Below, one piece after another: positions 8,646 through 18,256 of a DNA stretch of 48,812 nucleotides (position 1 is the stretch's first letter; the number at the start of each line of letters is the position of its first letter). This DNA comes from Pseudomonas lactucae. GTDB lineage: Bacteria > Pseudomonadota > Gammaproteobacteria > Pseudomonadales > Pseudomonadaceae. The DNA lies in contig NZ_JAFHKI010000066.1 in NCBI RefSeq assembly GCF_016937615.1, positions 1 through 48,812 on the forward strand. The letters run 5' to 3'. A model generated the notes under the pieces. The model had not been told where the DNA came from, searched no databases, and saw only the letters and a list, made by a program, of their open reading frames with translations. The translations under genes and the position numbers were made by a program.

Positions 8646-11209
8646 ATGCGTATTGATCGTTTAACCAGCAAATTGCAGTTGGCCTTATCGGACTCCCAAT
8701 CCCTGGCGGTCGGCCTCGACCACCCGGCCATCGAGCCCGCGCACTTGATGCAGGCGCTCCTGGAGCAGCAAGGTGGTTCTATCAAACCTTTGCTGATGCA
8801 GGTGGGCTTTGACGTCAATAGCCTGCGCAAGGAGTTGAGCAAAGAGCTCGACCAACTGCCGAAAATCCAGAACCCGACCGGCGACGTGAACATGTCGCAG
8901 GACTTGGCGCGCCTGCTTAACCAGGCCGACCGCCTCGCCCAGCAAAAAGGCGACCAGTTCATTTCCAGCGAACTGGTGCTGCTCGCCGCCATGGACGAAA
9001 ACAGCAAGCTCGGCAAGTTGCTGCTGGGCCAGGGCGTAAGCAAGAAAGCCCTGGAAAATGCCATCAACAACCTGCGTGGCGGCGACGCGGTGAACGACCC
9101 CAACCACGAGGAGTCGCGCCAGGCCCTGGACAAATACACCGTCGACCTGACCAAGCGGGCCGAAGAGGGCAAGCTCGACCCGGTGATCGGTCGTGACGAT
9201 GAAATCCGTCGCACCATCCAGGTCCTGCAACGTCGCACCAAGAACAACCCGGTGCTGATCGGTGAGCCTGGCGTGGGTAAAACCGCGATTGCCGAGGGTT
9301 TGGCCCAGCGCATCATCAATGGTGAAGTGCCGGACGGTCTCAAAGGCAAGCGCCTGCTGTCCCTGGACATGGGGGCGTTGATTGCCGGCGCCAAGTTCCG
9401 TGGCGAGTTCGAAGAACGCCTGAAATCCCTGCTCAATGAACTGTCGAAGCAGGAAGGGCAGATCATTCTGTTTATCGACGAACTGCACACCATGGTCGGC
9501 GCCGGTAAAGGCGAGGGCTCCATGGACGCCGGCAACATGCTCAAGCCCGCCCTGGCACGAGGCGAGCTGCATTGCGTCGGTGCGACCACGCTCAACGAGT
9601 ATCGCCAGTACATTGAAAAAGACGCGGCCCTCGAGCGGCGGTTCCAGAAAGTACTGGTGGAAGAACCTAGCGAAGAAGACACCATTGCGATCCTGCGTGG
9701 CCTGAAAGAACGCTACGAGGTGCACCACAAAGTGGCGATCACCGATGGCGCGATCATCGCGGCGGCCAAATTGAGCCATCGCTACATCACTGACCGTCAG
9801 TTGCCCGACAAGGCCATCGACTTGATCGACGAAGCGGCCAGCCGTATTCGCATGGAGATCGACTCCAAGCCGGAAGTGCTCGATCGTCTGGATCGGCGCC
9901 TGATTCAACTGAAAGTCGAATCCCAGGCGCTGAAAAAGGAAGAGGACGACGCGGCGAAGAAACGCCTGGAAAAACTTCAGGAAGAAATCGTGCGCCTGGA
10001 GCGTGAGTATTCGGACCTCGAAGAAATCTGGACCTCGGAAAAAGCCGAAGTGCAGGGCTCTGCTCAGATCCAGCAAAAGATCGAACAATCGCGCCAGGAG
10101 CTGGAAGCCGCACGCCGTAAAGGTGACCTGAACCGCATGGCCGAGTTGCAGTATGGGGTCATCCCGGACCTGGAGCGCAGCCTGCAAATGGTCGACCAGC
10201 ACGGCAAGGCTGAAAACCAGCTGCTGCGCAGCAAGGTGACCGAGGAAGAAATCGCCGAAGTCGTCTCGAAGTGGACCGGCATTCCGGTGTCGAAAATGCT
10301 CGAAGGCGAGCGTGACAAGCTGCTGAAGATGGAGCACCTGTTGCACCAACGTGTGATCGGCCAGGAAGAGGCGGTGGTGGCCGTATCCAACGCGGTGCGG
10401 CGTTCCCGGGCCGGCTTGTCCGATCCTAATCGCCCGAGCGGTTCGTTCATGTTCCTCGGCCCGACCGGCGTGGGTAAGACCGAGTTGTGCAAGGCCCTGG
10501 CCGAATTCCTCTTTGATACCGAAGAGGCCATGGTGCGGATCGACATGTCCGAATTCATGGAAAAACATTCGGTGGCGCGTCTCATCGGTGCCCCACCAGG
10601 CTATGTGGGCTATGAAGAGGGCGGTTACCTGACCGAGGCCGTGCGGCGCAAACCTTACTCGGTGATCCTGCTGGATGAGGTCGAGAAGGCGCACCCGGAT
10701 GTGTTCAACATCTTGCTGCAAGTGTTGGAAGATGGCCGGTTGACGGACAGCCACGGGCGTACCGTGGACTTTCGCAACACGGTGATCGTGATGACTTCCA
10801 ACCTGGGTTCGGCGCAGATCCAGGAGCTGGTAGGGGATCGTGAGGCGCAGCGTGCCGCTGTCATGGATGCGCTCACCAGTCATTTCCGTCCGGAGTTTAT
10901 CAACCGGGTCGACGAAGTGGTGATCTTCGAGCCGTTGGCGCGGGATCAGATCGCCGGTATCACCGAGATCCAGTTGGGCCGTCTGCGTGGTCGCCTGGCT
11001 GAGCGCGAGCTGTCGCTGGAACTCAGCCGCGAGGCGTTGGACAAGCTGATCGCGGTCGGTTACGACCCTGTGTATGGCGCACGGCCTCTGAAACGTGCGA
11101 TCAGCGCTGGATCGAGAACCCGCTGGCGCAGTTGATCCTGTCGGGCAGTTTTATGCCTGGCACCAGCGTCGAGGCGACTGTGGAGAACGACGAAATCGTC
11201 TTCCACTGA
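8646..11209 (+). CDS. clpB: ATP-dependent protein disaggregase ClpB, apparent frameshift near 11102
   Basis: ClpB is a hexameric AAA+ disaggregase working with DnaK on heat-damaged proteins. The start has AAGGAAGG 6-13 bp upstream. In order it shows the Clp N-domain, Walker A1 GEPGVGKTA, Walker B1 LFIDELHTM, the coiled-coil M domain (about residues 400-530), Walker A2 GPTGVGKTE and Walker B2 [10 protein letters not shown]. The uninterrupted frame ends at 11135 with a foreign tail (829 aa). The true C-terminus ([14 protein letters not shown] to NDEIVFH, stop 11207-11209) is in another frame. One missing C in GATC(C)AGCGC at about 11102 restores the usual length of about 854 residues. A read error is the simplest explanation. 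Confidence 0.95.
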
Positions 11210-11231
11210 GTCCGGATTGCACTGCTATAAG

Positions 11232-11262
11232 AGAAGGCCCTGCATCGCAGGGCCTTTTTTTT
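11232..11262 (+). terminator. Rho-independent terminator of clpB
   Basis: The stem AAGGCCCTGC / GCAGGGCCTT has a 3-nt loop and is followed by an eight-T run ending at 11262. It begins about 25 bp after the corrected clpB stop. Confidence 0.93.
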
Positions 11263-11394
11263 CGATAGGGCGTTGAACTGTAAGGCAAAGGCTTGTAAAG
11301 TGCGCCCCGCAGCAACGTCAGCCCACGGGTTTCCTCTCCCCAAGAAGAAATCAGAAAGAAGCGCAAATCATTGTCTTAAAAGCAATTTAAAGGG

Positions 11395-11422
11395 TTGACA
11401 GGGGTTTTTAAGATTGTAGAAT
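11395..11422 (+). promoter_or_regulatory. Sigma-70 promoter of the tRNA cluster
   Basis: TTGACA at 11395-11400 and TAGAAT at 11417-11422 are 16 bp apart. A GC-rich stretch (AGCGCGCC) follows, the kind of discriminator seen in stringently controlled stable-RNA promoters. The first tRNA starts about 80 bp downstream. Stringent control is inferred. Confidence 0.82.
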
Positions 11423-11505
11423 AGCGCGCCTCAGAGACGCTAACGTAGCGATACGGACAGGGTCGAAGAGGAAGGTTACACAGCAGTAAAATTGAAATAT
11501 GTAGT

Positions 11506-11581
11506 TCCGTGATAGCTCAGTCGGTAGAGCAAATGACTGTTAATCATTGGGTCCCAGGTTCGAGTCCTGGTCACGGAGCCA
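11506..11581 (+). tRNA. tRNA-Asn (GTT)
   Basis: The 76-nt gene has acceptor strands TCCGTGA / TCACGGA, anticodon loop CTGTTAA (anticodon GTT), the T-loop TTCGAGT and an encoded CCA. It is the first gene of a four-tRNA cluster. Confidence 0.97.
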
Positions 11582-11590
11582 ATTTCAAAT

Positions 11591-11667
11591 CGGGGTATAG
11601 CGCAGTCCGGTAGCGCGCCTGCTTTGGGAGCAGGATGTCGGGAGTTCGAATCCCCCTACCCCGACCA
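11591..11667 (+). tRNA. tRNA-Pro (TGG), copy 1
   Basis: The 77-nt gene has acceptor strands CGGGGTA / TACCCCG, a CCTGC/GCAGG anticodon stem around TTTGGGA (anticodon TGG) and an encoded CCA. It is identical base for base to the copy at 11843-11919. Confidence 0.97.
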
Positions 11668-11672
11668 TATTT

Positions 11673-11748
11673 GGGTCGTTAGCTCAGTTGGTAGAGCAGT
11701 TGGCTTTTAACCAATTGGTCGTAGGTTCGAATCCCACACGACCCACCA
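11673..11748 (+). tRNA. tRNA-Lys (TTT)
   Basis: The 76-nt gene has acceptor strands GGGTCGT / ACGACCC, anticodon loop CTTTTAA (anticodon TTT), T-loop TTCGAAT and an encoded CCA. It follows copy 1 of tRNA-Pro by 5 bp. Confidence 0.97.
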
Positions 11749-11784
11749 TTTTTGAGACCAGTTAACGCTGGAATCGAATCTTAA

Positions 11785-11838
11785 GATCAGAGGCCAAAAG
11801 CGCTGATCGAAGAAGGCGACTGAAAGGTCGCCTTTTTA
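11785..11838 (+). terminator. Hairpin plus Rho-independent terminator after tRNA-Lys
   Basis: GATCAG at 11785-11790 pairs with CTGATC at 11803-11808. Next comes a second stem, AAGGCGAC (11813-11820) / GTCGCCTT (11827-11834), running into a T-rich tail. The second stem looks like a terminator placed between tRNA-Lys and the second tRNA-Pro. Confidence 0.75.
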
Positions 11839-11842
11839 TTAC

Positions 11843-11919
11843 CGGGGTATAGCGCAGTCCGGTAGCGCGCCTGCTTTGGGAGCAGGATGTCGGGAGTTCG
11901 AATCCCCCTACCCCGACCA
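11843..11919 (+). tRNA. tRNA-Pro (TGG), copy 2
   Basis: This 77-nt gene is identical to the tRNA-Pro at 11591-11667, including the CCA end. It lies just after a terminator-like stem, so it is transcribed either by read-through or from a promoter I could not identify. Confidence 0.96.
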
Positions 11920-11923
11920 TATT

Positions 11924-11960
11924 AAAAATCCTCGTATCGAAAGATACGGGGATTTTTTTT
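11924..11960 (+). terminator. Terminator of the tRNA cluster
   Basis: AAATCCTCGTATC pairs with GATACGGGGATTT across a short loop and is followed by a run of T. It starts 5 bp after the last tRNA. Confidence 0.88.
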
Positions 11961-12043
11961 ACGTGCACAAAACTCAAGTTCGCTGGAAATCAATGCGGGG
12001 GAGGGGCAAGTCGCACCGTCCCTCCCACATAGAGTATGCGTTT

Positions 12044-13342
12044 TTAGTGGAGTTTGAGGCGCGGCTCAGTCCCGCGTCCGATCTTACTGCCCAGCATCAA
12101 CATCGCTGTGCGGAAGAACCCATACAGCGCCATCTGGTGCATGCGGTAAAGCGACACATAGAACATCCGCGCCAACCAGCCCTCCAGCATCACGCTGCCG
12201 GTCAGGTTGCCCATCAAGTTACCCACTGCCGAAAAACGCGACAGAGAGATCAGCGAGCCGTAGTCGGTGTACTTGTAGTTCGGCAATTCCTTGCCTTCAA
12301 TCCGCAGTTTCAGCGACTTGGCCAGCAGTGAGGCCTGCTGGTGAGCGGCTTGTGCGCGAGGCGGCACGTTGCGGTCGGTGCCCGGTTGTGGACAGGCCGC
12401 GCAGTCGCCGAAGGCAAAGATATTTTCATCACGGGTGGTTTGCAGTGTCTGCAGTACTTGCAACTGATTGATGCGGTTGGTTTCCAGGCCATCAATGTCC
12501 TTGAGGAATGCCGGCGCGCGAATGCCGGCGGCCCATACCTTCAAACTGGCCGGAATCACCTGGCCGCTGCTGGTAATCAGCGCGTCGGCCGTTACCTCAC
12601 TGACCGCCGAGTCCGTCAGCACGGTCACACCGAGCTTCTCCAGGGTTTTATGCACAGGCCCGCCGATACGCTCCGGCAGGGCGGGCAGCACCCGTGGGCC
12701 GGCTTCGATCAGGGTGATGTGCATGTTTTCCGGCTTGATGCGGTCCAGGCCATAGGCCGCCAGTTCATGGGCGGCGTTATGTAGCTCGGCGGCCAATTCA
12801 ACCCCGGTTGCACCCGCGCCGACGATGGCGACGCTGATTTTCTCCACCACATCAGTCTGCCCGGCATGAGCGCGCAGATAGTGGTTGAGCAGTTGTTGAT
12901 GGAAGCGTTCGGCCTGCTTGCGGGTGTCGAGGAACAGGCAGTGCTGCGCCGCGCCCTCGGTGCCGAAATCGTTGGTGGTACTGCCCACCGCGATCACCAG
13001 GCTGTCATAGCCCAGCACGCGCGCCGGCACCAGCTCTCGACCTTCTTCGTCGAGGGTGGCGGCCAGTTGGATTTTCTTCTGTTCACGGTCCAGCCCGCTC
13101 ATACGCCCCAGCTGGAACTCGAAGTGGTTCCATTTAGCCTGGGCAACATAATTGAGTTCGTCTTCAGACGAGTTCAATGAGCCGGCCGCCACTTCGTGCA
13201 GTAGAGGCTTCCAGATGTGGGTCAGATTGGTGTCCACCAGTGTGATGCTGGCGGTACCGCGCTTGCCCAGAGTGTTACCCAGGCGGGTAGCCAACTCCAG
13301 GCCGCCGGCGCCGCCGCCGACGATAATAATACGATGGGTCAT
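12044..13342 (-). CDS. ndh: Type II NADH:quinone oxidoreductase
   Basis: NDH-2 is a single-subunit, non-proton-pumping membrane-associated flavoenzyme that passes electrons from NADH to quinone. From the ATG at 13342 the product has 432 residues. The N-terminal FAD motif is IIIVGGGAGGLELA and the NADH-binding motif is AIVGAGATGVELAAEL. HIWKPLLHEVAAGSL and the C-terminal Ndh region are also recognisable. An upstream in-frame ATG at 13357 would add five residues. The gene follows the tRNA cluster convergently. Confidence 0.93.
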   Translation of the reverse strand: MTHRIIIVGGGAGGLELATRLGNTLGKRGTASITLVDTNLTHIWKPLLHEVAAGSLNSSEDELNYVAQAKWNHFEFQLGRMSGLDREQKKIQLAATLDEEGRELVPARVLGYDSLVIAVGSTTNDFGTEGAAQHCLFLDTRKQAERFHQQLLNHYLRAHAGQTDVVEKISVAIVGAGATGVELAAELHNAAHELAAYGLDRIKPENMHITLIEAGPRVLPALPERIGGPVHKTLEKLGVTVLTDSAVSEVTADALITSSGQVIPASLKVWAAGIRAPAFLKDIDGLETNRINQLQVLQTLQTTRDENIFAFGDCAACPQPGTDRNVPPRAQAAHQQASLLAKSLKLRIEGKELPNYKYTDYGSLISLSRFSAVGNLMGNLTGSVMLEGWLARMFYVSLYRMHQMALYGFFRTAMLMLGSKIGRGTEPRLKLH

Positions 13343-13402
13343 GGGGATATCTCGCAAGGCTAAAAGAAATCGGAGCAGTTACCCCCGCGAGCGCCAGGCA
13401 GC

Positions 13403-13576
13403 TCATAGCGTCAGGTAACTCAAAAGGCGGCTCAGCAGGCCGAGCCCGATCACCACCGCCAGCACTACGCAGAGGAGCAGCCATGGCCGGAAAGGCTTGC
13501 GCTCGACTCTGTTCTGGGAGAGTTGCAGGTACTCTTCGACACGCTGTTGGTCGTCAGGTTTCAGGCGGCTGGTCAT
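13403..13576 (-). CDS. DUF3094 family small membrane protein
   Basis: From the ATG at 13576 the product is a 57-residue protein starting MTSRLKPDDQQRVEEYL. It ends in a single membrane helix (WLLLCVVLAVVIGLGLL). This is the conserved DUF3094 pattern of pseudomonads, of unknown function. It lies upstream of ndh on the same strand, with about 60 bp between them. Confidence 0.85.
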   Translation of the reverse strand: MTSRLKPDDQQRVEEYLQLSQNRVERKPFRPWLLLCVVLAVVIGLGLLSRLLSYLTL

Positions 13577-13630
13577 ATAAGGCCTCGTCGGGTAGACGTT
13601 GCAAAAGGGCGCCACGTTACAGTCAAGGGA

Positions 13631-14260
13631 TCAGAGGCTGATGCCTACATCGAACACTATGCTGCGGCCCAGGTTGTTGCGCAAGAAATCCGGCGCGTCC
13701 GGGTGGGCGAACAGCACCCGTGCAAACGTCGGCCCCACCAGGGACAGTGAGCGCCAGCCCTGGCGCAGGTATTCCGTGGGGGGCGGGAAATGGCTGTTGA
13801 GGTCGAGCACTTCGCGCTTGAGGCTGGTGAAGGCGACGATATCCAGCTCGCCCAGGTCCATCCCGCGCTCTTTGTAGTTGCGCGCCTTTTTACGCAACGT
13901 CGGCGCCAGGCGCAGCAGGAATTCGTGAGCTGGGATGCGTCTTGGCTTGGCTTCGCGTCGTACCAACTGGCTCAAGGAAAAGGCGCTGCGCCGTCGCAGC
14001 AATTCATCGCGCCATTCATCGTTGAGGCGCCGGCCTTCATCAAGCACAAAAAACACTTCGAAACTGGCATCACGAAACAGCACGTCCGGCGGCTCTTGCC
14101 CGGCGGCATGGAACTCTTCAGCGCGGTAAGGCACGTTCAGGCCTTGCAACAGGCGCTGGCAGACCCAACGCTCACGCTCCCATTTGCGGGCATTGGACAG
14201 AAAGGCGTTGGCTTGTTCGGCCGCTACGGTGAGCAGGCGCAGGTAGTCTGAGTCATCCAT
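13631..14260 (-). CDS. DUF1780 family protein
   Basis: The 209-residue soluble protein begins MDDSDYLRLLTVAAEQANAF. It contains KWERERWVCQRLL, EEPPDVLFRDASFEVFF-like acidic/aromatic segments and RRIPAHEFLLRLAP. I recognise it as the Pseudomonas-conserved DUF1780 family. The alternating acidic and hydrophobic motif around residues 60-75 recalls nuclease folds, but this is a weak guess and no function is assigned. It precedes the DUF3094 gene on the same strand. Confidence 0.8.
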   Translation of the reverse strand: MDDSDYLRLLTVAAEQANAFLSNARKWERERWVCQRLLQGLNVPYRAEEFHAAGQEPPDVLFRDASFEVFFVLDEGRRLNDEWRDELLRRRSAFSLSQLVRREAKPRRIPAHEFLLRLAPTLRKKARNYKERGMDLGELDIVAFTSLKREVLDLNSHFPPPTEYLRQGWRSLSLVGPTFARVLFAHPDAPDFLRNNLGRSIVFDVGISL

Positions 14261-14389
14261 CCTTGCAGCTTAGCGCTCAAATGATGACCGCAGGAAGTCC
14301 CGCTCCAAAAGGTCGGTGTAGACTGACGATTCGACTTCAACGCCAGCGAAGAGGTGTCGAGTGAGTTTTCGTGCAGGGGGATTGCAACC

Positions 14390-15079
14390 GTGATCAGTGC
14401 AGCAGTACTGGCGCCGGGAACGCTCGGTATCGGCTGGCTGCTTTATACCCCGGTGCTCATCTGGGCGATCCTGCGCTCGCCCTGGGTCGAGGTGTTTGCC
14501 GACCGGCGGCGCCAACATTTGCTATTCGGGACGGTGTTCGCGCTGTTCATGCTGTGGTTGGTGCGGCGGGATTTCGACACCGGCGTGTCCTACCACTTTA
14601 TCGGCATGACCGCTGTGACCCTGTTGCTCGACTGGCCCCTGGCAGTCGTCGGTGGGTTCGCCGCCCAGTTGGGCTTGATGCTGTCGGGGCGCCAGGACCT
14701 GGCCGCGTTGGGCGTCAACGGCCTGTTGTTTGTCGGGCTACCGGTATTGATCACCGAAGGCTGCGCACTGCTGGTTGAGCGAGCGCAACCGCGCAATCCC
14801 TTTGTGTATATCTTCTGTTCCGGTTTTTTTGCCGCCGCGCTGTCGGCTTTGTTCTGCCTGTTGCTGGGGTTGGGCTTGCTGTGGTTCGACGGGCGTTTTG
14901 CCATGCCGCAATGGCTGGAAGATTTCGTCGGCTACCTGTGGCTGATCATCTTCCCCGAGGCCTTTATCAACGGCATGGTGATCAGCGCCCTGGTGGTGTT
15001 TTGCCCGGAATGGCTGGAGACCTTCAACCGCACGCGCTACCTCTCGGCGCCTTGGAAAGACGACGATTCGCCGCGTTGA
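14390..15079 (+). CDS. Polytopic membrane protein, CbiM-like ECF transporter permease family
   Basis: The product has about 229 residues from the GTG at 14390, which has a GGGGG ribosome-binding region 9 bp upstream. Six or seven hydrophobic segments are visible, including GWLLYTPVLIWAIL, HLLFGTVFALFML and WLIIFPEAFINGMVISALVV. The acidic-aromatic FPEAFINGM near the C-terminus is the motif by which I link it to the CbiM/energy-coupling-factor permease family. No ATPase or other ECF subunit is adjacent, so the substrate is unknown. Longer starts (ATG 14354) are possible but lack a good site. Confidence 0.68.
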   Translation: MISAAVLAPGTLGIGWLLYTPVLIWAILRSPWVEVFADRRRQHLLFGTVFALFMLWLVRRDFDTGVSYHFIGMTAVTLLLDWPLAVVGGFAAQLGLMLSGRQDLAALGVNGLLFVGLPVLITEGCALLVERAQPRNPFVYIFCSGFFAAALSALFCLLLGLGLLWFDGRFAMPQWLEDFVGYLWLIIFPEAFINGMVISALVVFCPEWLETFNRTRYLSAPWKDDDSPR

Positions 15080-15155
15080 TCCAGGTCAAATGCCCTGCGG
15101 CCAAGCAGGCCCATGCTCTGCCAAATTGTCTATGAGCAAAGCGGGAGCGCGGATC

Positions 15156-15371
15156 ATGAGTGTGTATGAGTGGGCACGGCAGGAGCTACGCAGAAGCCAG
15201 GATGCGGCACAGGAAATCGGTTTCGACCCAGGTTTGACGCTGCGTGCGATGCTCAGCGCGGTGGTGCAGCAGAGCAAGGGTGTGCGCAGTTTCGAAGACC
15301 TGGCCGACGAGCTGCAATACCTTGCAGAGAACCTCGACGACCAGCAGGAGTATGCCTTTATGCGCCCTTAG
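15156..15371 (+). CDS. Small conserved hypothetical protein
   Basis: The 71-residue product begins [22 protein letters not shown]; the start has GGGAG 9 bp upstream, and an ATG at 15132 would add eight residues. It is mainly helical and acidic at its end ([18 protein letters not shown]). I recognise no domain. It ends convergently with yacG, overlapping by 4 bp. Confidence 0.68.
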   Translation: MSVYEWARQELRRSQDAAQEIGFDPGLTLRAMLSAVVQQSKGVRSFEDLADELQYLAENLDDQQEYAFMRP

Positions 15372-15568
15372 TGGCGCGGCCCCAGGTCTTCGGAAAACAG
15401 CTCGTCTTCGGCGTCCGGCGCCACTGGAATCTTGTGTTCTTCAGCGGCCCAGGCACCCAGGTCGATGAGCTTGCAACGGTCCGAGCAGAAAGGCCGGTTG
15501 AGGTTGGTCGCTTTCCATTCCACGGGTGCGCCGCAGGTTGGGCAGTCGACGGTCAAGGGTTGGCTCAT
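15368..15568 (-). CDS. yacG: DNA gyrase inhibitor YacG (zinc-binding)
   Basis: YacG is a small zinc protein that binds GyrB and inhibits gyrase. The 66-residue product has the four zinc cysteines C9, C12, C28 and C32 (CPTC and CSDRC), followed by [16 protein letters not shown], which is highly conserved. Its start overlaps the coaE stop by 4 bp. It is the last gene of the pilC-pilD-coaE-yacG unit. Confidence 0.95.
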   Translation of the reverse strand: MSQPLTVDCPTCGAPVEWKATNLNRPFCSDRCKLIDLGAWAAEEHKIPVAPDAEDELFSEDLGPRH

Positions 15569-16188
15569 GATCGGCCTCCACGCAAAGTAAGGTAAAAGTG
15601 GTGCAGTCGCTCGACCTCGCTGTGCAGCCAGGCGAGGTCCTTATCGTTGACCAGCACGTCATCGGCATGGTTCAGGCGGTCTTCGCGGCTTGACTGGGCC
15701 TTGAGGATCGCATGCACCTGTTGCTCGCTGATGCCGTCGCGCTGCAGGGTACGCTGTATCTGCAGCGATTGCGGCACATCGATCACCAGGATGCGCTGGG
15801 TCATGCTGTACTGGCCGGACTCGATCAGCAGCGGTGACACCAGGATCGCGTACGGCGAGCGCGCTCGCGCAAGGTGGCTGCGGATTTCCTCGCCGATCAG
15901 TGGGTGCAACAGGCTTTCCAGCCACAGACGCTCTTCGGGCACTTCAAAGATCAGCTTGCGCAACGCGGCGCGATCCAGTTGGCCGTCCGGTTGCAGTACG
16001 CCGCCGCCAAAATGCTCGGTGATACGCGCCAGTGCCGGCCGGCCAGGTTCGACCACCCAGCGGGCGGCATGGTCGGCGTCGACCAGGTCAATACCCAGGT
16101 CGATAAAGTGTTGGGCTGCGGCGCTTTTACCGCTGCCGATGCCGCCGGTAAGGCCAAGAATCCAGGGAGTTGCAACAGAAGTGGTCAT
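15565..16188 (-). CDS. coaE: Dephospho-CoA kinase CoaE
   Basis: CoaE phosphorylates dephospho-CoA in the last step of coenzyme A synthesis. The 207-residue product has the P-loop [17 protein letters not shown] near the N-terminus and [13 protein letters not shown], both family signatures. It overlaps pilD upstream and yacG downstream by 4 bp each, so translation of the unit is probably coupled. Confidence 0.95.
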   Translation of the reverse strand: MTTSVATPWILGLTGGIGSGKSAAAQHFIDLGIDLVDADHAARWVVEPGRPALARITEHFGGGVLQPDGQLDRAALRKLIFEVPEERLWLESLLHPLIGEEIRSHLARARSPYAILVSPLLIESGQYSMTQRILVIDVPQSLQIQRTLQRDGISEQQVHAILKAQSSREDRLNHADDVLVNDKDLAWLHSEVERLHHFYLTLRGGRS

Positions 16189-17051
16189 CTGAAACCGACA
16201 GACAGCAAATAGAAGTCGGTTATTTGACCACCCCAGAGCAATGCAATCCAGCCGGCAATGGCCAGATACGGACCAAATGGCATCGGCGTCGAGGCCTGGG
16301 CCCTGCGCAGGCGCATCAGGATCAAGCCGACGAACACCCCCACCAGCGACGACATCAGCAGCGTCATCGGCAATATTTGCCAGCCACCCCAGGCACCGAG
16401 GAGCGCCAGTAATTTGAAATCACCGTGGCCCATGCCGTCCTTGCCGGTGACCAGCTTGAACAGCCAGAACACACTCCACAGGCTCATGTAGCCGATCACC
16501 GCGCCCCACAGGGCGTCGGACAACGTCGTCAGCCATCCGAAGCCGTTGACGATCAGCCCCAGCCACAGCAGCGGCAACACCAGCACATCCGGCAGCAACT
16601 GATGATCCGCATCGATCAGGCTCATCGCCAGCAGCCCCCAGCTCAACAGCATGACCGCGCCCGCTTGCCAGGCGAAGCCGAATTGCCAGGCCACCAACGC
16701 CGAGACCAGCGCACAGGCGAGTTCGGTGAGCGGGTAGCGCGCACTGATGGGGGCCTTGCAGTGCGCGCAGCGGCCTCTCAGGAACAGATAGCTGAACAGC
16801 GGGATATTTTCCCAGGGGCGTATCGGATGATCACACTGGGGGCAGCAGGAGTTCGGGTGCATGAGGTTGTAGGTTGGACCCGTGGGTTCGGCAGGCAATC
16901 CCAGCACCTCATGGGCCTGGGCACGCCATTCCCGTTCGAGCATTTTTGGCAGGCGCCACGTCAGCACGTTGAGAAAACTGCCGACGATCAAACCCAGTAC
17001 TCCCGCCAACGCGACAAAAAGCAATGGATGTTCACTCAACAGCACGCTCAA
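16185..17051 (-). CDS. pilD: Prepilin peptidase / N-methyltransferase PilD
   Basis: PilD cleaves class III signal peptides of pilins and type II secretion pseudopilins and methylates the new N-terminus. The 288-residue polytopic product shows an N-terminal zinc site (CPQC and CAHC). It also shows the two catalytic aspartates in [12 protein letters not shown] and GMGHGDFK. Length and motifs are complete. It lies between pilC and coaE with 4-bp overlaps. The pilin substrates in this window are PilA, FimT, PilV, PilW, PilX and PilE. Confidence 0.96.
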   Translation of the reverse strand: MSVLLSEHPLLFVALAGVLGLIVGSFLNVLTWRLPKMLEREWRAQAHEVLGLPAEPTGPTYNLMHPNSCCPQCDHPIRPWENIPLFSYLFLRGRCAHCKAPISARYPLTELACALVSALVAWQFGFAWQAGAVMLLSWGLLAMSLIDADHQLLPDVLVLPLLWLGLIVNGFGWLTTLSDALWGAVIGYMSLWSVFWLFKLVTGKDGMGHGDFKLLALLGAWGGWQILPMTLLMSSLVGVFVGLILMRLRRAQASTPMPFGPYLAIAGWIALLWGGQITDFYLLSVGFR

Positions 17052-18256
17052 AATGCATTCCCCAATTGGAAGACCGGTAGGTACATGGCGATGACCAGTG
17101 CGCCGACAATGCCCCCGAGCACCACCATGATCACGGGCTCCATCAGGCTGGTGAGGTTATCGACCTGATTGTCCACATCGGCCTCGTAGTGGCTGGCGAC
17201 TTTTTCCAGCATACGCTCCAGCGTGCCCGATTCTTCGCCGATGGCTGTCATCTGGATCGCCATGGCGGGGAACAAGCCGCTGCTGGCCATGGAGTGATTC
17301 AGCTGCATGCCTGTGGATACGTCGCGACGCATATGTTCGATTGCCTTTTTGAACGGCTGACTGCCAGTGGCGCCGGCCACCGAATCCAGCGCCTGCACCA
17401 GCGGGACACCGGCTGCGAAGGTGGTGGAAAGTGTGCGGGCGTAGCGAGCTACGGCCGATCTGGTGAGCAGTTTGCCTGCCAGCGGCGCTTTCAACAAACC
17501 GGCGTCCAGCCAGTAATGGAAAGCCGATGAAGTTCGATACGTCTGGCGCAGGCCCATCACGCCTGCGCCCAGGCCCAGCATCACTGCCCACCAGGCGCGC
17601 TGCATGAACTCGGACAGGGCGATGACCTGCAGGGTAAAGCCTGGCAGTTGCCCGTCGACCCCGGCAAACAGGCTCTGGAACTGCGGCACCACATGTACCA
17701 GGAGCACCACCGTGACAAGGCCGGCAACCACCAGCACTGCGATCGGGTAGATCATGGCCTTTTTGATCCTGGCCTTGAGCTGTTCGCTTTTTTCCCGGTG
17801 AACCGCCACGCGTTCCAACAAGGTTTCCAGTGCGCCGGCCTGTTCGCCGGCTGCCACCAGATTGCAGTACAGGTCATCGAAATAGCGCGAATGTTTGCGC
17901 AGTGCCTCCGCCAGGCTGCTGCCGGCGGCGATCTGCTGTTTAAGTCCCTGGGCCAGGTCACGAACCGGTGCATTGTCGAAGCCTTCGCCGATGATGTCGA
18001 AGGCTTGCAGAAGGGGGATTCCGGCTTTGAGCAGTGTCGCCAGTTGGCGTGTGAGCAGGGTGATTTCGGCCGCTTTGACCGAGGGGGCGAAGCTGGGCAA
18101 CACGGCGGTTTTCTTACGCACTCGGCCGGGGCTGATGCCTTGCCGGCGCAGTTGCGCCTTGACCAGGGCAGGGTTGTGCCCGGTGGTTTGCCCGGACACC
18201 CTGCGCCCTTTGCGGTTGATGCCTTCCCAGGCGTAAATGGTCGAAGCGTTGTTCAT
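17048..18256 (-). CDS. pilC: Type IV pilus inner-membrane platform protein PilC
   Basis: From the ATG at 18256 the product has 402 residues with two GspF-type domains. The first includes LTRQLATLLKAGIPLLQA; the second includes YARTLSTTFAAGVPLVQALD and GEESGTLERMLEKVA. Three membrane segments are visible. PilC carries the assembly ATPases PilB and PilT. In most pseudomonads pilB lies between pilA and pilC. Here only about 200 bp separate the pilC start from pilA and no pilB is present. Confidence 0.95.
   Translation of the reverse strand: MNNASTIYAWEGINRKGRRVSGQTTGHNPALVKAQLRRQGISPGRVRKKTAVLPSFAPSVKAAEITLLTRQLATLLKAGIPLLQAFDIIGEGFDNAPVRDLAQGLKQQIAAGSSLAEALRKHSRYFDDLYCNLVAAGEQAGALETLLERVAVHREKSEQLKARIKKAMIYPIAVLVVAGLVTVVLLVHVVPQFQSLFAGVDGQLPGFTLQVIALSEFMQRAWWAVMLGLGAGVMGLRQTYRTSSAFHYWLDAGLLKAPLAGKLLTRSAVARYARTLSTTFAAGVPLVQALDSVAGATGSQPFKKAIEHMRRDVSTGMQLNHSMASSGLFPAMAIQMTAIGEESGTLERMLEKVASHYEADVDNQVDNLTSLMEPVIMVVLGGIVGALVIAMYLPVFQLGNAF

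Noticed and set aside
8685..10883. Very long open frame antisense to clpB (732 codons)
   Set aside because: It lies wholly within the conserved clpB gene; high GC at third positions opens antisense frames. The protein is His/Gln-rich with no motif.
14270..14518. 82-codon minus-strand frame before the CbiM-like gene
   Set aside because: It overlaps the better-supported plus-strand membrane protein and has no motif.
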